Source: Acetobacter aceti
Lineage (GTDB): Bacteria; Pseudomonadota; Alphaproteobacteria; Acetobacterales; Acetobacteraceae
Reading direction: 5' to 3'
NCBI RefSeq assembly: GCF_002005445.1
Contig: NZ_CP014692.1
Coordinates: 2,356,001 to 2,420,000, forward strand
Length of the DNA stretch: 64,000 bases
The position numbers were made by a program, and so were the translations under genes. Within the stretch, counting starts at the first letter, position 1, and each line of letters begins with the position of its first letter. Shown one piece after another: positions 1 through 8,542 of the stretch. A model generated the notes under the pieces. The model did no database searches, was not told where the DNA came from, and saw only the letters and a list, made by a program, of their open reading frames with translations.

Positions 1-52
1 AAAGCCGAAAAAATATTGTGTGAAAACGGTATGTTAAGTGGCCTAGCGTTTA

Positions 53-98
53 ACTGAAAATCGCAGTGTCACTGGTTCGATCCCGGTCTTGGGCACCA
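53..98 (+). other. tRNA-Phe(GAA) 3' fragment, probable attachment site
   Basis: Bases 54-60 read CTGAAAA, a Phe anticodon loop with GAA. They are followed by the 3' anticodon strand TCGCA, a variable loop, a T-arm (ACTGG, TTCGATC, CCGGT; five pairs with one G-T) and the 3' acceptor strand CTTGGGC-ACCA. The 5' half is missing: upstream bases hold no D-arm and no GCCCAAG acceptor strand. Such 3' tRNA pieces are left at the distal end of elements integrated by tyrosine recombinases. The orientation puts the intact tRNA and the element to the left of the window. Fragment certain; att role inferred. Confidence 0.75.
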
Positions 99-237
99 TT
101 TTTCCAAAACATGAATATACTCTCTTAAGATTATATAGTATTTTCGGTAAGTCTCTGATCAATCCTGCGTTCACTCCTTTTTTGGCCGCAGTTAGATCAC
201 AAAAATATTTTAAAGAACCCTCATCTGGCAGGTCTGG

Positions 238-957
238 CTATTCCTTATCCGGATAGGCGTGACTGACAACATAGTCGGCAATATCTGCCACACTCGCAGC
301 TCGAGCGACTGCTGCATTTGCAAACACAGCCAGCAGCATCACCATAACCAGAATAATCCCTGCTCCCAGCACAATGCCAGTAAAGGCTGATCCCAGTCCT
401 TTGGTTGTCAGAGCAAAGATTGATGACAGCGCCGCCATCAACATCACAATGAAACCGCTCCTGGACAGATCACCGACCATGATCGTTGCAGGCGAGATTT
501 CACATGACAGATGCTGCCGGAATAAGAGAACTGCGAACTCAAGCTCCGCTTTGGGGAAGAGTCTCAATTCATTATATAATGCAACGTTCGCCTCAGTATT
601 CCGATTTGCAGCGTAATAGACGGACTGCAGAGGCAAAACAGAAGAACATTGACTGACAACAGACACAAAAACACCAGCCCAGTATGCCGGAACAGCAATC
701 CTCAGCACCATGTGCTGCATTTCAGGCTTTAAGGGAGACCAGTGCGGATCGCACAGCACGGTCGCAAGCAAACCCAGAAGAACCACAGCAAGACCGCCAG
801 CAAAAAAATACTGGTTGATCGAATTCTTGAGAGAGGGAAAACGGATAGGCTTTTTTCTGCTCAAAGCCGCTTTCAACACCTCAATGATACGGGAAACCGT
901 TTCTTCCTCGATCACTGAAGGCTGCACCGTCATCATCGCTGGTTTCAAGCTGACCAT
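238..957 (-). CDS. Hypothetical multi-pass membrane protein
   Basis: 239 residues, family not recognised. A cytoplasmic N-terminus of about 45 residues with basic RKK patches precedes hydrophobic segments at roughly 50-70, 85-105, 165-185 and 190-215. The C-terminal 20 residues are polar. The gene starts 5 bases after the moaC stop on the same strand, so the two are probably co-transcribed, but nothing links it to molybdenum cofactor synthesis. It lies just inside the putative tRNA-Phe island border, so it may be the first chromosomal gene after an island. Confidence 0.6.
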   Translation of the reverse strand: MVSLKPAMMTVQPSVIEEETVSRIIEVLKAALSRKKPIRFPSLKNSINQYFFAGGLAVVLLGLLATVLCDPHWSPLKPEMQHMVLRIAVPAYWAGVFVSVVSQCSSVLPLQSVYYAANRNTEANVALYNELRLFPKAELEFAVLLFRQHLSCEISPATIMVGDLSRSGFIVMLMAALSSIFALTTKGLGSAFTGIVLGAGIILVMVMLLAVFANAAVARAASVADIADYVVSHAYPDKE

Positions 958-962
958 ACTGG

Positions 963-1484
963 TTATGTACCAGAATCCGGTTTGACTTTTTCAGTCATGA
1001 GCGTGCCGAAATCCCGTTTTCCACCGACCTTGCCCAGCAATCCGACACTGTGAATCACCATATCGTGGCTGAGCGCCTTACACATGTCGTAGATCGTCAA
1101 GGCCGCGACAGTCGCACCCGTCAGCGCTTCCATCTCCACACCCGTCTGCCCGACGCAGGCGACACGACAGTCAATGACGGCATCCTGATCCTTGACCATG
1201 ATTTCGATCTTGCAGCCACTGATGGAAAGAGGGTGGCACATCGGGATCAGGGTGGATGTCGCCTTGACGCCCATGATCCCGGCGATCTGAGCAACTGTCA
1301 GCACGGCCCCTTTTTTTGTGACAAATCCGGCTTCACGTAGAGTTGCAATGACAGCTTCCGGAAAACGGAGACGAGCCTGAGCATGAGCTTCCCTCTTCGT
1401 AACGGCCTTGTCGCTGACTTCCACCATACGCGGCTGTTCACCGGTTTCATCGACGTGGGAAAGGATCGGCGCGGTTTCGGTCAT
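963..1484 (-). CDS. moaC: Cyclic pyranopterin monophosphate synthase MoaC
   Basis: 173 residues, close to the family's usual 160. MoaC works with MoaA in the first step of molybdenum cofactor synthesis, converting the GTP-derived 3',8-cyclo intermediate to cyclic pyranopterin monophosphate in the cytoplasm. Family blocks visible are MVEVSDKAVTKREA near residue 20, the IPMCHPL block near 80, and the GVEMEALTGATVAALTIYD block near 115 with the following DMCKA. No other moa gene lies nearby. It is divergent from petB across a 351-base gap. Confidence 0.93.
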   Translation of the reverse strand: MTETAPILSHVDETGEQPRMVEVSDKAVTKREAHAQARLRFPEAVIATLREAGFVTKKGAVLTVAQIAGIMGVKATSTLIPMCHPLSISGCKIEIMVKDQDAVIDCRVACVGQTGVEMEALTGATVAALTIYDMCKALSHDMVIHSVGLLGKVGGKRDFGTLMTEKVKPDSGT

Positions 1485-1835
1485 GACAAGTCCAGATCAG
1501 TAAAAAGCTCACTCTCTGTTAGGACAGATATCCCGGACCATACCAGTGGAAATCAGTTCATGCTGAGACCTGAACAGTTTTACCTCTCCCGCATGGCGCC
1601 AGCACAGACCGAATCACTCCTGCCGACCGCTCCAGCCTTACGGATCACGCCACCATTCTCATGGTCCTAACGGCCTTCAGTTCTTCATCTGCTTCATGAC
1701 TGCCGCCCGGTCACCAGTTTTCGGCGTCTCGAACTGCGTTTTTATTCAATCACATGTCTTTTCCGTAACAACATGCTAGTCTGGAGGTAATGTGCAACCA
1801 CAAGCAGGCCTGAACGTGAACTCTGGATTTCCGTC
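1485..1835. other. Divergent intergenic region, moaC/petB
   Basis: No gene was recognised in these 351 bases. The region must carry the promoters of moaC (leftward) and of the bc1 operon (rightward). An AT-rich stretch about 60-100 bases before petB is the likely promoter area for petB, but no box is convincing enough to name. Confidence 0.4.
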
Positions 1836-3077
1836 ATGAAAATACCCGAAAATACGGGTGACCATTCTGCGAATACGCCACCAGCTACCGGCCTCGCAGG
1901 CTGGATCGATCAGCGTCTTCCAGTCATTTCAGCCTTTCGCGCCGAATATGTTGATTTCCGCCTTCCCCGCAATCTCAACTGGCTGTGGAACTTCGGCGCC
2001 ATCCTGACGGTTGTGCTGGTTCTCATGCTGGCGACCGGCATCTTCCTCGCCATGAACTATACGGCGACGGACGCGGGTGCCTTCCTTTCGGTCGAGGCCA
2101 TCGACAGGCAACTTTCAGGCGGCTGGCTCCTGCGGGCCATGCACATGACGGGCGCAAACCTGTTTATGGCGGCGCTCTATATCCATCTTTTTCGTGGGCT
2201 GTATTACGGCTCCTACAAAGCGCCCCGTGAAATTCTCTGGCTGACCGGCCTTATCCTGCTGGTCATGGTCATGGCGACCGCCTTTGCGGGCTATATGCTG
2301 CCCTGGGGCCAGATGTCCTACTGGGGCGCGGATGTCATCACCAAGGCGGTCGGTGCGGTTCCTGTGATCGGCGGCGCGCTTGAGCACATCATGACCGGCA
2401 GCGATCATCTGGGCGACGTGTTCCTGCATCGCTTCTTTGTGCTGCACTTCCTGATGGCGTTTCTGGTTGTGGTTGTTGTCGGGCTGCATGTGACGACCGT
2501 GCATATCAGCGGCGCCAACAATCCGTTAGGCATCGAACCAAAGAGCAGGAAAGACACACTGACCTTTCATCCTTACTACACCAGCAAGGATCTGGTCGGG
2601 CTGATTATTTTCGCGCTGATCTTTACGGCCCTGATGTTCTTCTGGCCCAACCTGCTGACCGAGCCTGCGAACTATGCGCCCGCCGACCCGATGCATACCC
2701 CCGCCGACATCGAGCCGGAATGGTATTTCCTGCCGTTCTACGGCCTCCTTCAGTCGGTGCCGTCCAAGTTTGGCGGTCTCCTCGCCGCTGCCGGATCAAT
2801 TGTCGTGCTGTTCTTCCTGCCCTGGCTGGACCGCTCGCCCATCCGTTCGGCGCGGTTCCGTCCGATGTGTCGCGTGGGTCTGCTTGGCCTTGTCGTGGCC
2901 TTCGTGCTGCTGGCTGTCGCAGGCAAGCATCATGGTGAAGGTTTGTGGATGATCGTCGCCCGTCTGGCCGGTCTCTACTATTTCGGCTACTTCCTCGTGC
3001 TGCTGCCGCTGGCCGCCCGCATGGAAAAGACCCGCCCCCTGCCCTCGTCCATTGCTGCCGCAGAGGGAGACGCATGA
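1836..3077 (+). CDS. petB: Ubiquinol-cytochrome c reductase cytochrome b subunit
   Basis: 413 residues. It is the membrane core of the bc1 complex, carrying two b haems and the quinol oxidation and quinone reduction sites. A haem-ligand His pair lies in helix B (MHMTGANLFMAALYIH, 14 residues apart) and another in helix D (VLH to GLHVTTVH). The Qo-site PEWY motif is seen as IEPEWYFLPFYG near residue 295. At least eight hydrophobic helices are visible. The length fits the short cytochrome b form. The stop overlaps the cytochrome c1 start, showing tight co-translation. An N-terminal extension of about 35 polar residues precedes the conserved region. Confidence 0.96.
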   Translation: MKIPENTGDHSANTPPATGLAGWIDQRLPVISAFRAEYVDFRLPRNLNWLWNFGAILTVVLVLMLATGIFLAMNYTATDAGAFLSVEAIDRQLSGGWLLRAMHMTGANLFMAALYIHLFRGLYYGSYKAPREILWLTGLILLVMVMATAFAGYMLPWGQMSYWGADVITKAVGAVPVIGGALEHIMTGSDHLGDVFLHRFFVLHFLMAFLVVVVVGLHVTTVHISGANNPLGIEPKSRKDTLTFHPYYTSKDLVGLIIFALIFTALMFFWPNLLTEPANYAPADPMHTPADIEPEWYFLPFYGLLQSVPSKFGGLLAAAGSIVVLFFLPWLDRSPIRSARFRPMCRVGLLGLVVAFVLLAVAGKHHGEGLWMIVARLAGLYYFGYFLVLLPLAARMEKTRPLPSSIAAAEGDA

Positions 3078-3853
3078 TGAAAAACATACGTTTCCTCGCA
3101 CTCGCCGCCGCCGCTTTTCTTTCCACTCCTCTAACGGCTCTGGCGGCTGTTCCGGAACCGCTGGTTCCACCACACCAGAAATGGGATTTCGACGGTCCCT
3201 TCGGACAGTTTGACCAGAAAGCACTGCAACGCGGTTTCATGGTCTATGACCGGATCTGCTCCACATGCCACGGCATGAAGGCGCTGACCTACAATGACCT
3301 CAGCGGCATCGGGATGAGCGAACAGGCCATTCTGGATCTGGCGCATTCCAAGATGATTGCCGGTCCGCCCGATGTGTCCGGTCAGCCGACCTCCCGCCCC
3401 GGTCGCCCTGACGATCATTTCCGCTCGCCATTCCCGAGTGACGAGGCCGCGGCAGCCATGATGGGCGGCGTTGCCCCGCCTGACCAGTCGCGTCTGGCCC
3501 TAATCCAGCCGCATGGTGCGGACTGGCTTTATGCCTTTCTGACCGGCTACAGGATGCCGCCGCCTGCTGATGCGCCTGTCGTGCCGGGCAAGTTCTACAA
3601 TGACTGGGTCGATGGGCACCTGATCGGCATGCCGCCTCCGCTGATGAACGGCATGATCCAGTATCCGGACGGCACACCCGCGACTGTCGAACAGCAGGCG
3701 CGCGATGTGACCAGTTTTCTGGTCTGGGCCGCCGATCCGCATCGCAACGCCCGCCATCGGACGGGGCTGTGGGTGGCGCTTTATCTTATCGGACTTCTTG
3801 TTCTGGCGATCGCATGGAAGAAGAAGACATGGAAACGCGTGAAGTCGCAGTAA
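3074..3853 (+). CDS. petC: Ubiquinol-cytochrome c reductase cytochrome c1
   Basis: 259 residues from the ATG at 3074, which overlaps the petB stop; a second ATG follows at 3077. The N-terminus is a Sec signal peptide ending near LTALA-AVPEP. The single c-type haem site is CSTCH near residue 60, and a Met haem ligand is likely in IGMPPPLMNGM near residue 190. A C-terminal anchor helix (WVALYLIGLLVLAIAW) is followed by basic residues, as in known c1 proteins. It carries electrons from the Rieske centre to soluble cytochromes. Upstream in-frame sequence inside petB is not part of the gene. Confidence 0.95.
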   Translation: MMKNIRFLALAAAAFLSTPLTALAAVPEPLVPPHQKWDFDGPFGQFDQKALQRGFMVYDRICSTCHGMKALTYNDLSGIGMSEQAILDLAHSKMIAGPPDVSGQPTSRPGRPDDHFRSPFPSDEAAAAMMGGVAPPDQSRLALIQPHGADWLYAFLTGYRMPPPADAPVVPGKFYNDWVDGHLIGMPPPLMNGMIQYPDGTPATVEQQARDVTSFLVWAADPHRNARHRTGLWVALYLIGLLVLAIAWKKKTWKRVKSQ

Positions 3854-3869
3854 ACGGGACGTGCAATCA

Positions 3870-4496
3870 ATGACCGATCATTCTGACACCACGGACAGCA
3901 CGGAACCCGGCCGTCGGGACTTCCTCGGCATGGTGACGACGGCGGGTGTGGCGGCTGGCGCCTGCGCCTGCGCTGTTCCTTTCGTGCAGAGCCTTGCGCC
4001 GCAGGACAGCGCTTCCGCGCATCTGCCCGTGGATGTGGACATTTCCAAACTTGCACCCGGTCAACAAATGACCGCCGTGTGGCAGGGCAAGCCGGTATTC
4101 ATCCTGCGTCGCACGCCTGAAGATCTGAAGCAGCTTCAGGATGCCGCTCTCGTGGCCGATCTCCGCGATCCGGACTCTTCCGTACTCCAGCAGCCGTCCT
4201 ACGCGAAGAACTGGCATCGCTCGCTTGTGCCGGAATATGGCGTGTATGTCGGTGTCTGCACGCATCTGGGCTGCGTGCCGGTCTACGAAGCCACCACGGG
4301 AGGCGACAACAAGGGCCGCTATAACTGCCCGTGTCATGGCTCGAAGTTCGATCTGGCCGGGCGCGTGCGTAAAGGGGTTCCGGCTCCTTACAACCTGCCG
4401 GTTCCACCGCATGTGCTGGTCAGTCCTACCCAGCTTCGGCTGGGGGAAAGCCCTAAAGGCGAGAGTTTCGATTTTTCGAGTATTGTTCAGATCTGA
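3870..4496 (+). CDS. petA: Ubiquinol-cytochrome c reductase Rieske iron-sulfur subunit
   Basis: 208 residues from the ATG at 3870; a GTG at 3861 is in frame but less likely. The N-terminus carries a twin-arginine motif (GRRDFLGMV) followed by a hydrophobic anchor. The [2Fe-2S] ligands lie in CTHLGC and CPCHGS, separated by about 20 residues. It accepts one electron from quinol and passes it to cytochrome c1. It starts 16 bases after petC and closes the operon, just before a strong terminator. In most alphaproteobacteria the Rieske gene is first in the operon; here it is last. Confidence 0.96.
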   Translation: MTDHSDTTDSTEPGRRDFLGMVTTAGVAAGACACAVPFVQSLAPQDSASAHLPVDVDISKLAPGQQMTAVWQGKPVFILRRTPEDLKQLQDAALVADLRDPDSSVLQQPSYAKNWHRSLVPEYGVYVGVCTHLGCVPVYEATTGGDNKGRYNCPCHGSKFDLAGRVRKGVPAPYNLPVPPHVLVSPTQLRLGESPKGESFDFSSIVQI

Positions 4497-4502
4497 TGGA
4501 AG

Positions 4503-4528
4503 GCCCCGTGAATAGCGGGGCTTTTTTG
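4503..4528 (+). terminator. Rho-independent terminator of the bc1 operon
   Basis: A GC-rich stem (GCCCCG at 4503-4508 with CGGGGC at 4516-4521) has a 7-base loop and is followed directly by six T residues. It begins 6 bases after the petA stop. Confidence 0.88.
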
Positions 4529-4623
4529 TGAGAATGCTGCCATATATAAACTATGGTGGTTTTCGTCTCTACGAAGACGCGCAGCATATCACCCCAAAAC
4601 AAAGCAGATAGCAGTTCTGTCAA

Positions 4624-5427
4624 TCACGACAGGATCCGGCCTTTCGTTTTCTCATGGTTTTTCAAAAGCTCACAAACATGCTGGTAAGCTGCTTCAATCT
4701 CGGAAGGAACGTCAACGTGCGGGATAAAGCCATGCCCGCACGGACCGTAGCCATTCTCATCGTCACGCAATCTTGGAATTTCTCCCAAAATCAAAGATAG
4801 AAACCGTTCCGGACTCCATAGTCCGGAAGGTAATCCTTCAGCATATGTTATGATCCCGTCCCGCATTTGAAGACGAGGAACAAAAGTCGGGGAACTATAG
4901 AAAACCGTTGCACAAGATGCTTCCTGAAAGGCTTTCTGGAAGGTTACGACAGTTCTTAACTGCATGGCCGGATCCTGAAACAGGATCGCCGTTCGAATAT
5001 TCAGATCCAGCTTCAGGAGGAGTGATTGCGTAAAGCTCGCGTTTTCACCGCAGTTGGTGGAACGTGTTTCCAGAATCAGTTTTTCTTTTGGAAATTTCCA
5101 GAATTTCGACGCCAGATCAGCAAATATCTCAGCTTCGGATCTGTCTTTCACCTGTATTTCTGGCAGCAGATTTTCCGCTCTGACAGCTTCCACCAGAAGA
5201 GAGGTCGAATGTCCGATCCCACCTGAAAAAAGCAGGGGGCAATTGGCTTCAAGCGCTGCTCCGGAAGCCGCATGAGCCGTTTCAAGGATGGCATTTCCAG
5301 CGTGAATGACCAGATCCACGGGAGGACTGCCAATCTGCGGCATATTACTGAAAGCCAGAAATGCCGCTATTGCATTGACTGCATCAACATCCTTCTGGGT
5401 TTTCAGCCACGCATTGAACTCGGACAT
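4624..5427 (-). CDS. YdcF-like DUF218 protein
   Basis: 267 residues, the size of E. coli YdcF. A central DUF218 domain is suggested by the DLVIHAGNAI strand, the LLFSGGIGHST turn near residue 70, the EAEIFADLA block and the LETRSTNCGENA block near residue 120. No signal peptide is visible, so it is probably cytoplasmic like YdcF; its reaction is unknown. It is isolated, with a beta-lactamase remnant upstream on the same strand. The base composition is less GC-rich than the neighbouring bc1 operon, which hints at a different history. Confidence 0.7.
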   Translation of the reverse strand: MSEFNAWLKTQKDVDAVNAIAAFLAFSNMPQIGSPPVDLVIHAGNAILETAHAASGAALEANCPLLFSGGIGHSTSLLVEAVRAENLLPEIQVKDRSEAEIFADLASKFWKFPKEKLILETRSTNCGENASFTQSLLLKLDLNIRTAILFQDPAMQLRTVVTFQKAFQEASCATVFYSSPTFVPRLQMRDGIITYAEGLPSGLWSPERFLSLILGEIPRLRDDENGYGPCGHGFIPHVDVPSEIEAAYQHVCELLKNHEKTKGRILS

Positions 5428-5442
5428 GTTATTTTTCTTTTC

Positions 5443-5830
5443 TTATTGAAAGCTGCGCTCCGCAGGACATAACGTCTCTGCCACAAAGCCCGCAATGTCG
5501 GAAAAAGCTTCGAAAAGCTGCTTTTCATCAGATTGGCCGCCACGGGTAGATGTGCAGACGACGACGGCCGTTTTTCGTCCTGCCCATGCAACGCAAACAT
5601 CTCCGGCCGCGTGCTTCCCGTTGTTACCAGTTTTATCGCCCACAGTCCAAAGGGCGGAAAACCTGATCGCAATCTTTTACCGCCTGTCCGACAGTCTTTC
5701 ATCCATCCCAACAGCAATGAGCAGGATGCGACAGACAGCGCCCAACCAGAAATCAACTGTCGCAGTATATCGGCCATCGCTGTCGGTGTCGTTGATTTCA
5801 GTCCAGATCATCCTGATCTCATCAGGTTCT
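5443..5830 (-). pseudogene. Class A beta-lactamase, C-terminal remnant
   Basis: Reading leftward, one frame gives STTPTAMADILRQLISG and LLLGWMKDCRTGGKRLRSG, which match the region before the KTG motif of class A serine beta-lactamases. A second frame then gives GDKTGNNGKHAAGDVCVAW and TAVVVCTSTRGG, the KTG box and the two strands after it. The frame changes near 5640, and another stop lies near 5798. The SxxK and SDN parts are absent. It is a broken, N-terminally truncated gene and cannot make an active enzyme. Confidence 0.72.
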
Positions 5831-5887
5831 CGCAAACTCATTAAGCATAACATACTGAAATCATTAAAATCATTTCAGGTCAGACAC

Positions 5888-6381
5888 TCAGGTGATATGG
5901 CGCAAGTGGTCAGCTATAGCCTTCGCCATCTGAAACCTGCCGATATTCATGCCATGGTTGTGTATCTGCGTGACGTAAAGCCTCAGTCATCCAGTCATGG
6001 CGCTGCGTCGGTCCGTCAATCGCCTTCCGCTGACACCACCCTGCCCCAGCAGACAAAACGGAGGACGGCTGTTTACATCAGCCTGTAGCGGCTGCCATCT
6101 CCCTGACGGCAGCGGTCGTCAGTCCACTTTCGCCAACATTGCCTGAGCCCGCAGTCTCAGCCCACAGTCTGAGCGCGGACAATGGCCGTAACCTGCTCCA
6201 CGTCATCATGAAGGGCTCGAACCTGATGACGGACAAAGGAAATCAGACGATGCCCGGCTTCTCAGGCGGCAATTACAGCCAGAAAGACCTGAACGGTATT
6301 GCTGCTTTTGTCATGACGCATTTTACGGAAGGGAATCCCTCCGAACATGTCTTCAGCGAGTTTGCAAACAAACCCGGCTAA
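5888..6381 (+). pseudogene. Multihaem cytochrome c subunit, C-terminal remnant
   Basis: Three frames each carry part of one protein. The first gives GDMAQVVSYSLRHLKPADIHAMVVYL, split here as GDMAQVVSYSLRHL and KPADIHAMVVYL. The second gives GGRLFTSACSGCH with a haem motif at about 6084-6098. The third gives GRNLLHVIMKGSNLM and a typical C-terminus ending at 6381. The order matches the last third of three-haem cytochrome c subunits of membrane dehydrogenases common in acetic acid bacteria. Frameshifts lie near 6055 and 6140, and the first two haem domains are absent. It is a decayed gene, not a sequencing oddity at one point. Confidence 0.68.
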
Positions 6382-6466
6382 ACCTCTGCTCTCCGAAAGT
6401 TTCTCTTCCGGAGAGCAGAGGGCCTGTCATTCTTTTCTGGCAGAAACAGGCGTCAGAAAAGAGCGA

Positions 6467-7066
6467 TCAGGCCGTCTCAATTTTCTGCTGTTTACGGTGC
6501 GTGATGTAATCCTGCACCGTTGTAAAACCGCTCTCCCAGGCATTGAGAAGACTTTCCAGATGTTCACGACTGTTTACCAGACCACGGGACAGGATGACGC
6601 CTTCTGAAGAAAGCAGGAAGGCGGCTGGAAGTTTATCCACCTCCAGCACCCGTCCAAGGACAGGATCATTAATAAAACGATCCGTCCTGATCCCGACGTT
6701 CTTTGCAAAGCGCTCCTGAATCCCGATAGCATCATCTCCGGCGAAAACCAGACTGACATGTTCTTTTCGACAGAAATCCTGTGCGATCGGAATGATCTTT
6801 CTCGATACCGGGCACGTTGCAGAGACAAACAGCAGCAGCGTCGTTTCCCGCCTGTCTGACGGACTGAAAGCATCTCCATTCAGCAAACGGAATGGCCCTG
6901 TAGGGCAGGTATCACCCGGCTGGAGACCTTTTGATCCTGTCAGTGCTCCCGCCGGCGCGACCTCGCGGAAAAGCTGCCTGACCTGACGGGTCAGACGCCA
7001 TGTCACAAGAAGCGTAGCCAGCAGAACACCTGTCAGCAGCACATTGACGCAAACCAGCTCTGTCAT
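6467..7066 (-). CDS. MauD-like thioredoxin-fold protein, second copy
   Basis: 199 residues, about the length of MauD. An N-terminal membrane anchor (LLTGVLLATLLVTWRLT) is followed by a redoxin domain. The active site reads ATCPVSRK where the other copy (10119-10724) has CPVC: the second cysteine is a serine here. MauD is thought to assist disulfide formation in the amine dehydrogenase light chain. With one cysteine this copy could act as an isomerase or a binding protein rather than a dithiol oxidase; that is inference. It is the last gene of the amine dehydrogenase operon, 24 bases after the porin gene. Confidence 0.72.
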   Translation of the reverse strand: MTELVCVNVLLTGVLLATLLVTWRLTRQVRQLFREVAPAGALTGSKGLQPGDTCPTGPFRLLNGDAFSPSDRRETTLLLFVSATCPVSRKIIPIAQDFCRKEHVSLVFAGDDAIGIQERFAKNVGIRTDRFINDPVLGRVLEVDKLPAAFLLSSEGVILSRGLVNSREHLESLLNAWESGFTTVQDYITHRKQQKIETA

Positions 7067-7090
7067 CGTTCCTGCTCCAGCCTAAAGACT

Positions 7091-8452
7091 TCAGAATGCC
7101 CAGATTGCGTCACAACTGAACCAGAACATGTTGTTGGTGCCATTGTTCGCATATTTGATGGTCGGATCGTCTGTGGATGAGACGCGATTGAAAGGGCGCG
7201 TCCCGTTCAGCGACTTGTCCAGACGCAGTTCCGGCCGGATGGTCAGGCTACCTTTGGGGAGGTGAAGGAATTGCGGACGATAAGCCACACCCACAGTCAA
7301 CTCACCATAGGTGGTGCCTGCGGCGTAATTATAAGGGTAAGGGCGTCCACGCAACTCGTTGATATAGGACATTGTCGAAGTATTGCTGCCGATAACACCA
7401 CCATTATTGTCGCGAAAAATTTCCCCACGAGCATTGAATGTCAGCCACGGATAGAAATCATGGGCGAAATAGGCTGTCACGCCATACACATCGTCCTGAA
7501 GATAATCATCGTGAAAATACGTGCCGTTGAGAGTAAAGGTGGTCGTCTCGTTGATTTTGTAAGAAGCGATGATGTCACCGATATATTCCATCGCATGATT
7601 GGCGTCACGACCAATGGCGTACACGCTCTGCTGTGGTCCTACATAGGCAAGGGCGGACAGATCCAGCTTTCCGTCCAGAAGGCCATTGGACTGGAAACCA
7701 AAATACCCTTTGGGACGATTGTTGTTTTTCGCACCGCCGAAGGTCGTCGAATTTCCGGCGTTCACGCCGAGGATCCAGTCAAGATGCTCGGTAAGGTGGA
7801 CAGTCGCCGTTACGCCCACCACTTCGAACGGCACGATGAAGTCCGATGAATAATTGTAGCTGTAGAAAGGCCGCTCCAGAGCATCCGTGCCTTCCACGCC
7901 CTGCATGCCGTACATCTGCCCGATCTGAAGATCGAGACCATCCTTGGTGAACCAGGGAAGATGCGCATCAATGTGCGCCTGTGTCGGCGCGAACTGATAC
8001 ATGCCTGTGATCGCCCCGTCGGCCATACCGATAGTCGGGTTGAACCGGGCGTCCGAGCCGTAGAGGACTTCAAGCGTGAATCCGAGACCGTAACCGGCGC
8101 CAATCTCTGAAACCGGATGAGAAAGCGTGCCTGTGATCTGGTTGAGTGTCGCGGTATTGGCGCGATCAACATAGGACTGCGCCCAGTTGCGTCCGGTATG
8201 CGTCCAGGGATTGCCGTTGACGCCTGCCTCGACAACGATATGACCTTCAAGATCGTCAAACCAGCTGTGGCTTCCGGGTGGCTGGAGATTGACATCCACC
8301 TTGGCTGCGTCAGCTTTTTCCGCTGCCGTTTCCTCACTGACCAGAGGACGTCCCGACTGTTCCGGTGTCAATCTCTCCTGCGCAAAAGCCGGCAAGGAAA
8401 CGAGCTGAAGCGCAAAATACGCCCCAACGGAGAGACGGGGACGAGAGATCAT
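7091..8452 (-). CDS. Outer-membrane porin, beta-barrel porin-2 (OmpL-like) type
   Basis: 453 residues with a Sec signal peptide ending near LPAFA-QERL. The mature protein has alternating aromatic and polar strands and ends in IWAF, a C-terminal Phe signature of outer-membrane barrels. Blocks such as GYGLGFTLEVLYGSDA, FIVPFEVVGVTATVHLTEHL and YFGFQSNGLLDGKLDLSALAY (given here in part) fit the putative beta-barrel porin-2 family. It lies between the cytochrome and the second MauD-like gene in the amine dehydrogenase operon, so it may admit amine substrates to the periplasm. Substrate unproven. Confidence 0.7.
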   Translation of the reverse strand: MISRPRLSVGAYFALQLVSLPAFAQERLTPEQSGRPLVSEETAAEKADAAKVDVNLQPPGSHSWFDDLEGHIVVEAGVNGNPWTHTGRNWAQSYVDRANTATLNQITGTLSHPVSEIGAGYGLGFTLEVLYGSDARFNPTIGMADGAITGMYQFAPTQAHIDAHLPWFTKDGLDLQIGQMYGMQGVEGTDALERPFYSYNYSSDFIVPFEVVGVTATVHLTEHLDWILGVNAGNSTTFGGAKNNNRPKGYFGFQSNGLLDGKLDLSALAYVGPQQSVYAIGRDANHAMEYIGDIIASYKINETTTFTLNGTYFHDDYLQDDVYGVTAYFAHDFYPWLTFNARGEIFRDNNGGVIGSNTSTMSYINELRGRPYPYNYAAGTTYGELTVGVAYRPQFLHLPKGSLTIRPELRLDKSLNGTRPFNRVSSTDDPTIKYANNGTNNMFWFSCDAIWAF

Positions 8453-8542
8453 GCACGGAACACTCCTTGTCTGGCATCATGCAAACTGGCCAATGACATC
8501 CCGGTATCCAGAAGATTACAGAGATCAGCGACCGTTTTCTTT

